Below, one piece after another: positions 59,912-63,721 of a DNA stretch of 64,000 bases (the first letter of the stretch is position 1; each line of letters opens with the position of its first letter). Origin of the DNA: Diadophis punctatus similis (Eukaryota > Chordata > Lepidosauria > Squamata > Dipsadidae); assembly GCA_023053685.1 (NCBI GenBank), contig JALIGW010000029.1:5032501-5096500 (forward strand), read 5' to 3'. The translations under genes were made by a program, and so were the position numbers. The notes beneath the pieces were generated by a model. The model was not told where the DNA came from. It saw only the letters and a list, made by a program, of their open reading frames with translations, and searched no databases.

Positions 59912-61891
59912 TTATTAAATTTATATGCAACCACCTCACTATCCAAACAGCATGGCTGGCTTACAATGAAATGTCCAATGTTGAAATATTTTGCTTCATT
60001 CTGTATTTGTAGGTGAAGTTTGAGTGTTCTTTTCCTTTAATTGTAACCTTTAGCTCCTTCTAGTTCTCTCTAATGTCCAATTTTTAAACTCTTATTTTAT
60101 GCTTTTTTCAAACAAAAGCATTTTACATGGGAAGGATTCTTTATAATTAATTCCAAAATCTTATTTCAAATTTATGTGGATCTTTAGTCCATTTATAACT
60201 TTCTAAAATCAAAATTTAATCACCCCTTTGCTATTTATTCCCCCCCCCCAATTTTTAAAGGTCTTTATACTTAAATGTAAAACTTATTTTGCTAAGGATT
60301 GAGGGAAACTCACCCAGGGCTATAATATTGGTCAATCCAAAGCTTCCTAACAGCTGTAAAACAGTTAACAAGAATTACCACAAGTGAAGGAAGTACTCTG
60401 TGCCCTTTGAAAGGCATTCTCTGTGGTTGACTATTCCCCTGTCGTCTTCTCAAAACCTGCAGGAAACAACTGTCTTGTGGTCTCCTTGTGGGGAGCAACT
60501 GTCTGGAGCATTTGTGGGTGCACTCAAGTCCTTTGCTTATTTTAGATTTTTATAATACATTTTGCTTTTTCTCTCTCGCTAGGAACCGATCAGAAAGAGA
60601 AGTCAGAGCCGCTGCTCTTGTGCTGCAGACCATATGGGGGTACAAAGAATTGCGGAAACCCTTAGAGAAGGAAGGTTGGAAGAAATCTGACTTCCAGGTA
60701 TCTGGGGGCTGAAATGGGGTTGTGGAAAGATTGGGAAATGGGGATCTTGAGTCTGAAAGCAACTTCTGTGGGCCAAGTTGGTTTTATTCACATACATTTA
60801 TACCTTGGTTTTATTCACATACATTCACATACATAGCTTTCATATGCTATGGGCAGTTCATTAGTTAAGATGCTGGGCTTGTTGGCTGGAAAGCCAGCAG
60901 CCCAGGTTCGAGACCCAAGGGCCATGCGACAGGGTGAGCTCCTATCCTTGCCTCAGCTCCTATTAAACTAGCAGTTTGAAAGCATACAAATGTGAGTAGA
61001 TAAATAGGTAGTAATTTGATGGAAAGGTAACAGCGGTCTGTGATGTCATGCTGGCCACATGAATGTAGAAATGTCTTCGGACAGTGCTGGCTCAATGGCC
61101 TTGAAACGGAGATGAACACTGCCACCTATTGTGGACAACGACTAACGGAGTAAAATCTGCAGGGACTCCTTTTTTTTAACCATATGCTATGTAAGATGTG
61201 TAATAGCTTGAACCCAGTTTGAGACACTTATTATTATTCTGTCCTACCTCAGGCAGTATCTACAGTATGTTCCTATCTCTTGCCCTCAAGATAATTTCTG
61301 TGAAGTGGTTAGATTGAGATTCCTTAAGGGTCATTGCTGAATGGGGCTTGGACCCTAGATCTTTCCAGTCCAATCTCATATGATGATGATTGCACTGCTC
61401 CAAACAAGAAAGGTGAAAAGTGTTGTATTCATGCCATCAGTTGAAAATATAATTTGCAGAACATAGTTGCATCCATCATTGGCCAAAGCTTGCTTTTGTG
61501 GTTTTACTTTCAGTCTACAGCACAGGTGTCCAACCTTGGCAATTTAAGACTTGTGAACTTCGACTGTCAGAATTCCCCAGCCAGAGTGGCTGGCCGGGGA
61601 ATTCCGGGAGTTGAAGTCCACAAGTTTTAAAGTTTCCAAGGTTGGAGAGCCCTGCTTCAGAGTGTACGCTGGGTTTATAGGTGTGCGAACACAAACGGAA
61701 TCATGACGTTTCCAAGAACTGGTTGGCAGCAGATCATGCCAAGGACAGAATAAAACAGTAGTTTTTCATTGTAAATGTATTGAACACTTCCACTATTTTT
61801 CCACAGGTAAATTTGAATAACACCTCTAGAAGCCAGGGTGGCAACTCCTTTGATGATAGCACCTTGCCCCTCATTGATAAAAATCAAAAAG
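25218..61891 (+). CDS. CTNND1: p120-catenin (catenin delta-1), 15 coding exons, 3' end beyond the window
   Basis: Joined exons: 25218-25412, 27042-27113, 28344-28502, 29313-29839, 44250-44713, 44816-44999, 46296-46413, 48499-48652, 49029-49046, 51360-51428, 53564-53691, 57387-57537, 58787-58979, 60583-60697, 61807-61891 (2632 nt, 877 full codons). All introns start GT and end AG and every phase closes. The protein begins [20 protein letters not shown], the coiled-coil N-terminus of p120-catenin. A regulatory region rich in Tyr and Ser follows (to about residue 360), then armadillo repeats (from about residue 366 to 845) with motifs such as [20 protein letters not shown] and [17 protein letters not shown]. 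Known role of the family: binding the cadherin juxtamembrane segment at adherens junctions, blocking cadherin endocytosis, regulating RhoA/Rac, and binding Kaiso in the nucleus. The human protein is 968 residues, so about 90 C-terminal residues are missing here. No disabling changes were seen. Paralogues (delta-2, ARVCF, PKP4) are less likely because the N-terminus and microexon C match delta-1. Confidence 0.97.
25413..27041 (+). other. CTNND1 intron 1
   Basis: Bounded by GTAACA and ttttttgcag. No recognised transposon; a (CTGT)n run lies near the 3' end. Confidence 0.85.
26917..26961. repeat. (CTGT)n microsatellite
   Basis: About 11 tetranucleotide units followed by a pyrimidine-rich stretch that leads into the exon 2 acceptor region. 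Confidence 0.95.
27042..27113 (+). CDS. CTNND1: Coding exon 2 (residues 66-89)
   Basis: A 72-nt in-frame exon (phase 0 on both sides) between ttttttgcag and GTAGGA. It encodes [20 protein letters not shown] followed by NGPQ, close to the mammalian sequence. A (CTGT)n microsatellite ends about 80 bp upstream of its acceptor. Confidence 0.95.
27597..28310. mobile_element. TA-flanked MITE (Tc1/mariner-like), 714 bp, with nested insertions
   Basis: Ends ctgtattttttggagtataa and ttatactccgaaaaatgcgg. TA dinucleotides sit directly outside both ends. The subterminal motif gtataagacgcacc is repeated in tandem at the left end and inverted at the right. The interior contains two palindromic MITE copies and short CCCGTTTTT repeats. 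Confidence 0.82.
27801..28011. mobile_element. Two adjacent palindromic MITE copies nested in a MITE
   Basis: Copy 1 (about 27801-27924) spans cttcaaacttgacagcttta to gccaagtttgaagacccttg. Copy 2 starts caggggtcttcaaacttgac at 27937 and is truncated after one arm near 28011. No clear duplications were seen around copy 2. Confidence 0.7.
28344..28502 (+). CDS. CTNND1: Coding exon 3 (residues 90-142), Tyr96 and Met102
   Basis: A 159-nt exon (phase 0/0) between ttccctag and GTGAGA. It starts [20 protein letters not shown]. Tyr96 (IYSTIP) matches a known Src-family phosphorylation site of p120. Met102 matches the start codon of isoform 3. An acidic stretch and the conserved block [20 protein letters not shown] follow. 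The exon begins only about 30 bp after the end of a TA-flanked MITE (27597-28310). Confidence 0.95.
28503..29312 (+). other. CTNND1 intron 3
   Basis: GTGAGA to ctgtag. No repeat or RNA gene recognised. Confidence 0.85.
29313..29839 (+). CDS. CTNND1: Coding exon 4 (residues 143-318), phosphorylation-rich regulatory region
   Basis: A 527-nt exon (phase 0 in, phase 2 out) between attctgtag and GTAAGA. It encodes the Tyr/Gly/Ser-rich regulatory segment, including [17 protein letters not shown] with Tyr227 (human Tyr228 minus one), [15 protein letters not shown], the [14 protein letters not shown] block, and [14 protein letters not shown] near the end. The TGTPSDP run matches the GSK3-type threonine site of human p120. 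The reading frame stays open and closely follows the mammalian protein, with small substitutions and one net residue lost. Confidence 0.96.
29840..30669 (+). other. 5' part of CTNND1 intron 4
   Basis: No recognised element; homopolymer C and T runs near 30465-30490. Confidence 0.6.
30670..30846. mobile_element. Probable hAT-type MITE remnant
   Basis: Ends cagtgggttctcaaatg and ctttgagaactgctg are imperfect inverted repeats, with cttgaaagggtctcagaga inside. No matching 8-bp duplication remains. Confidence 0.5.
30951..31084. mobile_element. Short hAT MITE (CAGGGGTGTCAAAC ends)
   Basis: 134 bp. Ends caggggtgtcaaacttgcg and gcgagcttgacagccctg, with a ggcccgcgggcc core. Perfect duplication atctagga (30943-30950 and 31085-31092). 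Confidence 0.87.
31093..32411 (+). other. CTNND1 intron 4 segment
   Basis: No recognised element or gene. Confidence 0.5.
32412..32648 (-). mobile_element. tRNA-derived SINE with L2/MIR-like tail
   Basis: Reverse orientation: begins at the tail atagcaatagcac and runs through ccaacaatctgggtcctcat and ggctgagtcaaccttgagcc. It ends at the tRNA-like head (ccactgcgctatctcagctc). Confidence 0.82.
32758..32901. mobile_element. hAT MITE (CAGNGGTGGGTT ends), 144 bp
   Basis: Ends cagtggtgggttg and caacccaccgctg. Flanked by aactggta and atctggta (7 of 8). Contains tgcgcatgcgca at 32802-32813, a perfect match to the NRF1 consensus, and the inverted pair accggttct / agaaccggt. Confidence 0.83.
32910..34095 (+). 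other. CTNND1 intron 4 segment
   Basis: No recognised element. A short CTGCC run occurs near 33440. Confidence 0.5.
34104..34583. mobile_element. hAT MITE (CAGGGGTGGGTT ends) with expanded AT minisatellite, 480 bp
   Basis: Ends caggggtgggttccgac and gaggaacccacccctac(a). Perfect duplication cttgtggc (34096-34103 and 34584-34591). About 200 bp of the interior is a T6A6TAAATAA-type tandem array. Confidence 0.87.
34258..34463. repeat. AT-rich minisatellite, about 20-bp unit
   Basis: Units of the form taattttttttaaaaaaata are repeated about ten times with length drift. It lies wholly within the hAT element at 34104-34583. Confidence 0.9.
34592..35551 (+). other. CTNND1 intron 4 segment
   Basis: No recognised element; open frames on both strands have no family resemblance. 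Confidence 0.45.
35560..35683. mobile_element. Short hAT MITE (CAGGGSTGTCAAAC ends)
   Basis: 124 bp. Ends cagggctgtcaaactgg and cgagtttgacacccctg. Flanks atctagat and aactagat (7 of 8). Same family as 205-329 and 30951-31084. Confidence 0.85.
36230..36690 (+). repeat. Old LINE-like interspersed repeat remnant
   Basis: Pieces such as cttcagctagtgcacgatct and ctataaagttctatgggagc follow the order of an old amniote LINE-like 3' region. Strongly decayed. Confidence 0.3.
36717..37376. mobile_element. hAT-type element with gene-like interior, 660 bp
   Basis: Ends cagtgcttctcaattattttc and ctatttgagaaacactg are imperfect inverted repeats. Flanks gattaggg and ggctaggg match 6 of 8. The right half is GC-rich and, on the minus strand, encodes an open frame with a hydrophobic helix followed by a donor-like GTGAGT, unlike the AT-rich left half. 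Confidence 0.72.
37024..37360 (-). pseudogene. Gene-like open segment inside hAT element, unidentified
   Basis: Minus-strand frame from about 37360 down to a CACT|GTGAGT junction near 37057. It is uninterrupted and has one hydrophobic segment ([20 protein letters not shown]) preceded by basic residues, then [20 protein letters not shown]. This resembles the first exon of a small single-pass membrane protein more than random MITE filler. I do not recognise the gene. It could equally be chance coding in GC-rich DNA. Confidence 0.3.
37385..38820 (+). other. CTNND1 intron 4 segment
   Basis: No recognised element or gene. Confidence 0.45.
38822..38930. repeat. (TTTG)n(TTTA)n tract with 17-bp inverted repeat
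   Basis: The tetranucleotide tract is followed by catttgtatgccgccca (38863-38879) and its exact inverse tgggcggcatacaaatg (38894-38910). Probably two LINE/SINE 3' tails in opposite orientation. Confidence 0.75.
38931..39412 (+). other. CTNND1 intron 4 segment
   Basis: A 118-residue open frame (38997-39353) has no motif I recognise and no splice support. Treated as non-coding. Confidence 0.4.
39427..39831 (+). mobile_element. tRNA-derived squamate SINE with internal duplication
   Basis: Starts ggacgcggtggctcagtggc (A box). A segment with the B box gttcgaatcc is duplicated (39491-39500 and 39545-39554). It ends gcgggggaacctttaccttac. The 14-bp target duplication ctatcatttcataa is intact (39413-39426 and 39832-39845). 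Confidence 0.9.
39846..41072 (+). other. CTNND1 intron 4 segment
   Basis: No recognised element. A tandem imperfect repeat of aatatttctartgaaatatat occurs near 40015-40070. Confidence 0.45.
41091..42029 (+). mobile_element. 5'-truncated L1 LINE with nested SINE
   Basis: Broken reading frames follow the L1 ORF2 C-terminus ([20 protein letters not shown], then [20 protein letters not shown]). An AT-rich 3' UTR and (ATAATA)n tail follow. An 18-bp target duplication agtatatttaaaattgtg flanks it (41073-41090 and 42030-42047). Confidence 0.9.
41511..41740 (+). mobile_element. tRNA-derived SINE nested in L1
   Basis: Head gccgagatggtgcagtggtt, body gttgactcagccttccatcc and cccagattgttgggggcaat, tail (gctatt)n. 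Short duplication ttaaaga at 41504-41510 and 41741-41747. L1 sequence continues on both sides. Confidence 0.87.
42053..42128. mobile_element. TA-type MITE end fragment
   Basis: tagtcctcaacttacagtca followed by gaccgttcaacagttaaaac matches the left end of the CAGGTAGTCC family (compare 62581). Confidence 0.6.
42129..43303 (+). other. CTNND1 intron 4 segment, possibly conserved part
   Basis: No transposon recognised. The 42500-42960 part is non-repetitive and keeps scattered CpGs in AT-rich context. Confidence 0.4.
43312..43632. mobile_element. hAT MITE (CAGGGGTGGGTT ends), 321 bp
   Basis: Ends caggggtgggttccac and gaggaacccacccctg. Perfect duplication tatcaggg (43304-43311 and 43633-43640). 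Confidence 0.9.
43641..44249 (+). other. 3' end of CTNND1 intron 4
   Basis: No element recognised; ends in the pyrimidine-rich acceptor of exon 5. Confidence 0.7.
44250..44713 (+). CDS. CTNND1: Coding exon 5 (residues 318-473), start of armadillo domain
   Basis: A 464-nt exon between tctgtttgcag and GTAATC (phase 2 in, phase 1 out). The split codon AG|G gives Arg318, then [17 protein letters not shown]. Met323 matches human Met324, the isoform 4 start. The segment [20 protein letters not shown] precedes the first armadillo repeat ([20 protein letters not shown]). Trp362 occupies the place of the human Trp363 implicated in cadherin binding. The second repeat holds the [20 protein letters not shown] block. 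The intron after it is only 102 bp. Confidence 0.97.
44816..44999 (+). CDS. CTNND1: Coding exon 6 (residues 473-534), armadillo repeats
   Basis: A 184-nt exon between ctccaccacag and GTGAGC (phase 1 in, phase 2 out). It encodes [40 protein letters not shown] and [17 protein letters not shown]. The LWNLSSH and GCLRN motifs are characteristic of delta-catenin armadillo repeats. Confidence 0.96.
45290..45669. mobile_element. TA-flanked MITE (Tc1/mariner-like), 380 bp
   Basis: Ends ccgtatttttcagagtataa and ttatactccgaaaaatacgg with TA on both outer sides. Tandem subterminal gtataaga(c/c)tcacc motifs at the left and gtataagacgcacc inside at the right. Lies in CTNND1 intron 6. Confidence 0.88.
45670..46295 (+). 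other. Remainder of CTNND1 intron 6
   Basis: A LINE/SINE tail-like segment near 45775-45815 (ggtgggcagccaataaattt); otherwise nothing recognised. Confidence 0.5.
46296..46413 (+). CDS. CTNND1: Coding exon 7 (residues 534-573), armadillo repeat
   Basis: A 118-nt exon between ggttttatag and GTAAAG (phase 2 in, phase 0 out). It encodes [20 protein letters not shown] followed by [19 protein letters not shown], the loop and helices before the long insert of the central armadillo repeat. Confidence 0.96.
46615..47305 (+). mobile_element. CR1 LINE 3' portion interrupted by a MITE
   Basis: Recognisable CR1 3' sequence: ggaatactgcatccagtttt, gagtgcagagaagagcagca, agcaacttagaactaaggag, ggttggactagaagacctcc. 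It is interrupted at 47035-47180 by a palindromic hAT MITE. In CTNND1 intron 7. Confidence 0.92.
47035..47180. mobile_element. Palindromic hAT MITE nested in CR1, 146 bp
   Basis: Ends caggggtggccaaactatgg and ccatagtttggctacccctg. Perfect duplication ctctacag (47027-47034 and 47181-47188). The arms are almost fully complementary with tgcatgcatg at the centre. Confidence 0.94.
47306..47833 (+). other. CTNND1 intron 7 segment
   Basis: A tail-like remnant near 47765-47820 (gtaacccgcctgagaaaact); otherwise nothing recognised. Confidence 0.45.
47842..47967. mobile_element. Palindromic hAT MITE, 126 bp
   Basis: Ends caggggtctgcaactttaag and gttgccaaggttggagacctctg. Perfect duplication atctaaac (47834-47841 and 47968-47975). 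Confidence 0.9.
47976..48298 (+). other. CTNND1 intron 7 segment
   Basis: Nothing recognised. Confidence 0.45.
48299..48414. repeat. A-rich simple repeat
   Basis: Poly-A and (AAAAT)n mixture ending about 85 bp before the exon 8 acceptor. Confidence 0.9.
48499..48652 (+). CDS. CTNND1: Coding exon 8 (residues 574-625), armadillo insert loop
   Basis: A 154-nt exon between ctcttccccag and GTATGT (phase 0 in, phase 1 out). It encodes [20 protein letters not shown] and then the flexible insert ending in GAKKGK. This Lys-rich end is the first half of the nuclear localisation segment of p120. An A-rich simple repeat (48299-48414) lies about 85 bp upstream of the acceptor. Confidence 0.96.
48653..49028 (+). 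other. CTNND1 intron between exon 8 and microexon C
   Basis: 376 bp, GTATGT to ccaaaag. Its last 90 bases are strongly pyrimidine-rich, with a run of ten C near 48946. Confidence 0.85.
49029..49046 (+). CDS. CTNND1: Microexon C (18 nt, residues 625-631)
   Basis: An 18-nt phase 1/1 exon between ctctgcgccaaaag and GTGAGT. It adds DEWFAR to the insert loop; the human counterpart is DEWFSR. A long pyrimidine tract precedes it, as expected for a microexon. In mammals exon C is spliced in only in some neural tissues, and its acidic residues break the KKGKGKK nuclear localisation segment. Skipping here would give KKGKGKKQTED, so the same switch is preserved. Its small size makes it easy for automatic annotation to miss. 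Confidence 0.93.
49047..49503 (+). other. 5' part of the intron after microexon C
   Basis: No element recognised. The sequence just after the microexon may hold splicing enhancers, but none was identified with confidence. Confidence 0.5.
49506..49926. mobile_element. TA-flanked MITE (Tc1/mariner-like), 421 bp
   Basis: Ends ccgtattttttggagtataa and cttatactctgaaaaatacag, with TA on both outer sides. The interior forms a long imperfect inverted repeat (gctgaaactgaaacaggctg with its partner upstream). Confidence 0.85.
49927..50371 (+). other. CTNND1 intron segment
   Basis: Nothing recognised. Confidence 0.45.
50380..50736. mobile_element. hAT MITE (CAGTGATGGCGAACC type), 357 bp
   Basis: Ends ccgggatggtgaacctatgg and atggttagccatcactg. 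Perfect duplication aactatag (50372-50379 and 50737-50744). GC-rich interior with alternating CACGCATGC-type runs. Confidence 0.88.
50842..50935. mobile_element. Diverged palindromic MITE remnant
   Basis: gtggacttcagtttccagag and gttggaagtccacatgtctg are the degraded arms of the palindromic family. Confidence 0.55.
50936..51359 (+). other. 3' part of the intron before exon 10
   Basis: Nothing recognised apart from a T-rich acceptor region. Confidence 0.6.
51360..51428 (+). CDS. CTNND1: Coding exon 10 (residues 631-654)
   Basis: A 69-nt exon (phase 1/1) between tttcttttcaag and GTATGG. It encodes [20 protein letters not shown] followed by PAKG, completing the insert of the central armadillo repeat. 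Its first bases GTAAAA also look like a donor site. Its length is a multiple of three, so skipping it would keep the frame. Confidence 0.95.
51429..52552 (+). other. 5' part of the intron between exons 10 and 11
   Basis: No supported gene or element. Confidence 0.5.
52553..52605. repeat. (AC)n microsatellite
   Basis: About 26 AC units directly abutting the left end of a hAT MITE. Confidence 0.95.
52606..53038. mobile_element. hAT MITE (CAGNGGTGGGTT ends) with NRF1-type palindromes, 433 bp
   Basis: Ends cagaggtgggttcctg and gcaacccacccctg. No matching 8-bp duplication is visible, since the left flank is an AC repeat. The interior has three imperfect palindromes around GCGCATGCG at 52757-52768, 52839-52850 and 52921-52932. 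The first and third match the NRF1 consensus exactly. Confidence 0.82.
53039..53563 (+). other. 3' part of the intron before exon 11
   Basis: Short (TA)n and (AC)n runs at 53040-53050 and 53375-53391; otherwise nothing recognised. Confidence 0.5.
53564..53691 (+). CDS. CTNND1: Coding exon 11 (residues 654-696), armadillo repeat
   Basis: A 128-nt exon between cctctgctag and GTGAGT (phase 1 in, phase 0 out). It encodes [20 protein letters not shown] and then [16 protein letters not shown], a well-conserved armadillo repeat. Confidence 0.97.
54057..54247. repeat. Direct repeat, copy 1 (about 190 bp)
   Basis: Shares diverged blocks with 54579-54600 plus 55183-55332: ataagccaaaa, aatgctgtt, caaagtcagaaacagaca, cagctttatattta. 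It looks like an old tandem duplication. Confidence 0.75.
54248..54578. mobile_element. TA-flanked MITE (CAGGTAGTCC ends), 331 bp
   Basis: Ends caggtagtcctcgacttaga and gccgaggactacctg, with TA outside each end. Carries repeats of gattcacttaacaac. It sits at the junction of the two direct repeat copies. Confidence 0.85.
54601..55182 (-). mobile_element. Probable solo LTR of a retroelement
   Basis: About 580 bp, bounded by TGT...ACA-type ends and by atgca on both sides (54596-54600 and 55183-55187, allowing a few extra A at one end). On the minus strand a TATTTAAGA promoter-like box is followed by a transcribed-looking region. No internal coding region or second LTR is present. Noncoding remnant; family not identified. 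Confidence 0.6.
55183..55332. repeat. Direct repeat, copy 2 (second part)
   Basis: Contains gatgctgttaaacaac, caaagtcagaaacagacatg and cagctttatatttat. It pairs with 54095-54247. The first 22 bases of copy 2 lie before the LTR at 54579-54600. Confidence 0.72.
55333..55880 (+). other. CTNND1 intron segment between exons 11 and 12
   Basis: AT-rich; nothing recognised. Confidence 0.45.
55881..56255 (+). mobile_element. LINE 3' fragment with duplicated tail
   Basis: tggagcaccacttgaaaacc and gaaggcagctttacttggag resemble the 3' part of a squamate non-LTR element. The segment with aggtagacaaaaatgccaaa is present twice (around 56050 and 56195). Family not resolved. Confidence 0.5.
56256..57386 (+). 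other. 3' part of the intron before exon 12
   Basis: No supported gene; ends in a T-rich acceptor. Confidence 0.5.
57387..57537 (+). CDS. CTNND1: Coding exon 12 (residues 697-747), armadillo repeat
   Basis: A 151-nt exon between tcttccttacag and GTAAGG (phase 0 in, phase 1 out). It encodes [35 protein letters not shown] and [23 protein letters not shown] differs from the mammalian LLTNEHE; the rest is nearly identical. Confidence 0.97.
57850..57984. mobile_element. Palindromic hAT MITE, 135 bp
   Basis: Ends cagtgtttcccaaccttggc and gccaaggttgggaaacactg, complementary along nearly the whole length. Perfect duplication ctttaaag (57842-57849 and 57985-57992). Confidence 0.94.
58055..58165. mobile_element. 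Diverged palindromic MITE remnant
   Basis: ccctcccagatattgctgaa and gaatttgtagttgagaaata are degraded arms of another palindromic element type, with a (gtgc)n run between. Confidence 0.4.
58166..58786 (+). other. 3' part of the intron before exon 13
   Basis: Nothing recognised apart from the acceptor. Confidence 0.5.
58787..58979 (+). CDS. CTNND1: Coding exon 13 (residues 747-811), armadillo repeat
   Basis: A 193-nt exon between ccactcatag and GTAAGG (phase 1 in, phase 2 out). It encodes [16 protein letters not shown], then a lineage-variable [16 protein letters not shown], then [20 protein letters not shown]. The short segment after GGQQ is the part least like mammalian p120. Confidence 0.96.
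58980..60582 (+). other. CTNND1 intron between exons 13 and 14
   Basis: AT-rich. Contains the (ATGT)n(ATTT)n tract and T-rich sequence on both sides that could be an old reverse-oriented LINE, not identified. No gene. Confidence 0.5.
59798..59913. repeat. Compound (ATGT)n(ATTT)n microsatellite
   Basis: About 13 ATGT units followed by about 15 ATTT units. Open frames across it are artefacts. Confidence 0.96.
60583..60697 (+). CDS. CTNND1: Coding exon 14 (residues 811-849), last armadillo repeat
   Basis: A 115-nt exon between ctctctcgctag and GTATCT (phase 2 in, phase 0 out). It encodes [20 protein letters not shown] followed by [18 protein letters not shown], the conserved end of the armadillo domain. 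Confidence 0.97.
60852..61180 (+). mobile_element. tRNA-derived squamate SINE
   Basis: Diverged head (ggcagttcattagttaagat), B-box-like ggttcgagaccc, body gcgacagggtgagctcct and gatgtcatgctggccacatg. The 11-bp duplication catatgctatg is intact (60841-60851 and 61181-61191). Confidence 0.88.
61192..61514 (+). other. CTNND1 intron 13 segment
   Basis: Nothing recognised. Confidence 0.45.
61523..61654. mobile_element. Palindromic hAT MITE, 132 bp
   Basis: Ends caggtgtccaaccttggcaa and ttccaaggttggagagccctg. The flanking octamers ctacagca and cttcagag match poorly, so the duplication has decayed. Confidence 0.8.
61807..61891 (+). CDS. CTNND1: Coding exon 15 (residues 850-878), start of C-terminal tail
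   Basis: An 85-nt exon between ttttccacag and GTAAAT (phase 0 in, phase 1 out). It encodes [20 protein letters not shown] followed by PLIDKNQK. Compared with human p120 the donor falls one codon earlier (no Ser after NQK), as far as I can judge from memory. The remaining tail exons were not found before the window ends. Confidence 0.92.
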
Positions 61892-62578
61892 GTAAATGCT
61901 AAAGTGTGTTGTTCTCGCAGGTATTTATGTGTGCTAAGAAGTCTGGGTTTGAATATCCTTGGAGGCTTCCATGAAGTGGAAATAAATAAAATGTGTCACA
62001 GTCCACCTTTATTTCAGCTTAATGTGCATTAATTGGTAGTACTGCACTTAATCAGATCAAAGTCTCTCCAAGGCTAAGGGAATCGGACACTGACCTAAGA
62101 CTTCTTGAGCCCCAGTCGGTGTTGTGCTGTCAACACAAATGGGGGTACAGCAGCTACTTTCTAAAGCATTATTCCTGTAGTGTAGTCATGGTTTTATGGG
62201 CCTCACAGAACGGTTCCAATAGTATTGATGAGGCTTTCATGGCATTTTATACTAGGGGCCAATTCTGATTCAGTATCTTTTAAACAGAGTGTGAAGTATG
62301 GGCATTTAGTTCCTTTTTTCACATGAAGACTCTTGTTTGTTCTAAATATCAGGGCGCAAAAATAGCTAAATCAAGTGGGCGTAAACACACATTTAACTGA
62401 CAGGAAAAGTGCTACTGTTGGATGCATTTTACCTGGAAGTGCAGCACCAAAAGTAACACTTAGTTGTGCTGATAGAAAGAACAATTGTGATCAATGTGTT
62501 GGAACAATTCAGCTTTTTGCACAAGCTGTGTCTGTGTGCATTCAGCCTCCTTGGTTTGATGGAAGAGATTCTAGGAAG
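61892..62578 (+). other. Start of the intron after exon 15
   Basis: No tail exon of p120-catenin was recognised. Confidence 0.5.
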
Positions 62579-62580
62579 TA

Positions 62581-62973
62581 CAGGTGGTTCTTGACTTGCA
62601 ACCATTCATTTAGTGACCGTTCAAAGTTAAAAACGGCCCAGAAAAATGACTCATGTCTATTTTTCACCCTTAGAACGATTGCAGTATCCCCACAGTCACG
62701 TGATCAAAATTTGGAGCCTTGGCAACTGGCATAGTCTTTATGATGGTTGCAGGGTCCCCAGGGTCACGTGATCACCTTTTGCGACCACCTGTCAAGCAAA
62801 GTCAATGGGGAAGCCAGATTCACTTAATACATACACGCTACTAACTTAATGACTTGCCACTTAACAACTGTGGCAAGAAAGGTCGTAAAATGGGGCGAAA
62901 GTCACGTCACAACTGGTTGACTTAGCAACAGAAATGTTGGGCTCAATTGTGGTCATAAGTCAAAGACTGCCTG
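62581..62973. mobile_element. TA-flanked MITE (CAGGTAGTCC family), 393 bp
   Basis: Ends caggtggttcttgacttgc and gtcaaagactgcctg with TA outside each. The interior has gggtcacgtgatcaccttt and cacttaacaactgtggcaag. Confidence 0.87.
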
Positions 62974-62975
62974 TA

Positions 62976-63721
62976 AGACTCTTCCTCTTTGCTCCCCTGC
63001 TAGAGCCATGATGAACACTGCTGTTTAAGGCCCATTAAGTTCTATTCTAGCAATGAGTTTTTCTGGAGCCCGTAGCAGCCAGCGGATTTTAAAAGAATAA
63101 TATTAGACGGCTTGAAGGAAGAAGACTCTTGTCAGTGCTGTCAATCACCTTAGCCTTTTGTCCGGTCTGTAATCTATCAAACTAAAACAGATAATTTAGG
63201 TTCCTAAAGAGGATAGAAACGGTTTATGTGTGAGTGCTGTACGTGGGTTCTTATAATGTGCATTTATATTTCGGCTTTAATATTTAAAAATGTGGGGAAA
63301 TTCCTTTAGATCTCCTCTCCCAGATAAACTTAATTTTTCACCCTTCTGGGGTGTTACACTTTCTTGACTAATGCTTTTAAATTATATATTGGGTGGTTTT
63401 TTTAAAGAGTTATTGTTATAATACCAACAGTTGAGGTAAAAGCTTCATTGGTCAAAATACAAATTATGTATCTGTGGAACGAATGATTTAAAAAAAAAAG
63501 AATCAAGATAGTTTATATTGCAAACAGAACAGACATTTATATTGCAGACGGGACAGAAAAGCCATATAAAACGGAGAATCATTATCAAAGAGCACTGCTC
63601 TCTAATGGTAGTTGGGCATTTTTAGTATGATGAAAAGGGGACTATGGAAAATTATATGCAGCTTATTGGAGATAACATAATTTACCTTAAGGGTAAATGA
63701 GAATACAGAAAAATTATGAAC
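62976..63721 (+). other. Intron segment before the right-edge LINE
   Basis: Nothing recognised; no p120 exon found. Confidence 0.45.

Noticed and set aside
59803..60016. Open frames rich in Met-Tyr-Val-Cys and Leu-Phe-Ile-Tyr
   Set aside because: Translations of the (ATGT)n(ATTT)n microsatellite.
62375..62734. 119-residue open frame after exon 15
   Set aside because: Does not match the p120 tail and runs into the TA-flanked MITE at 62581.
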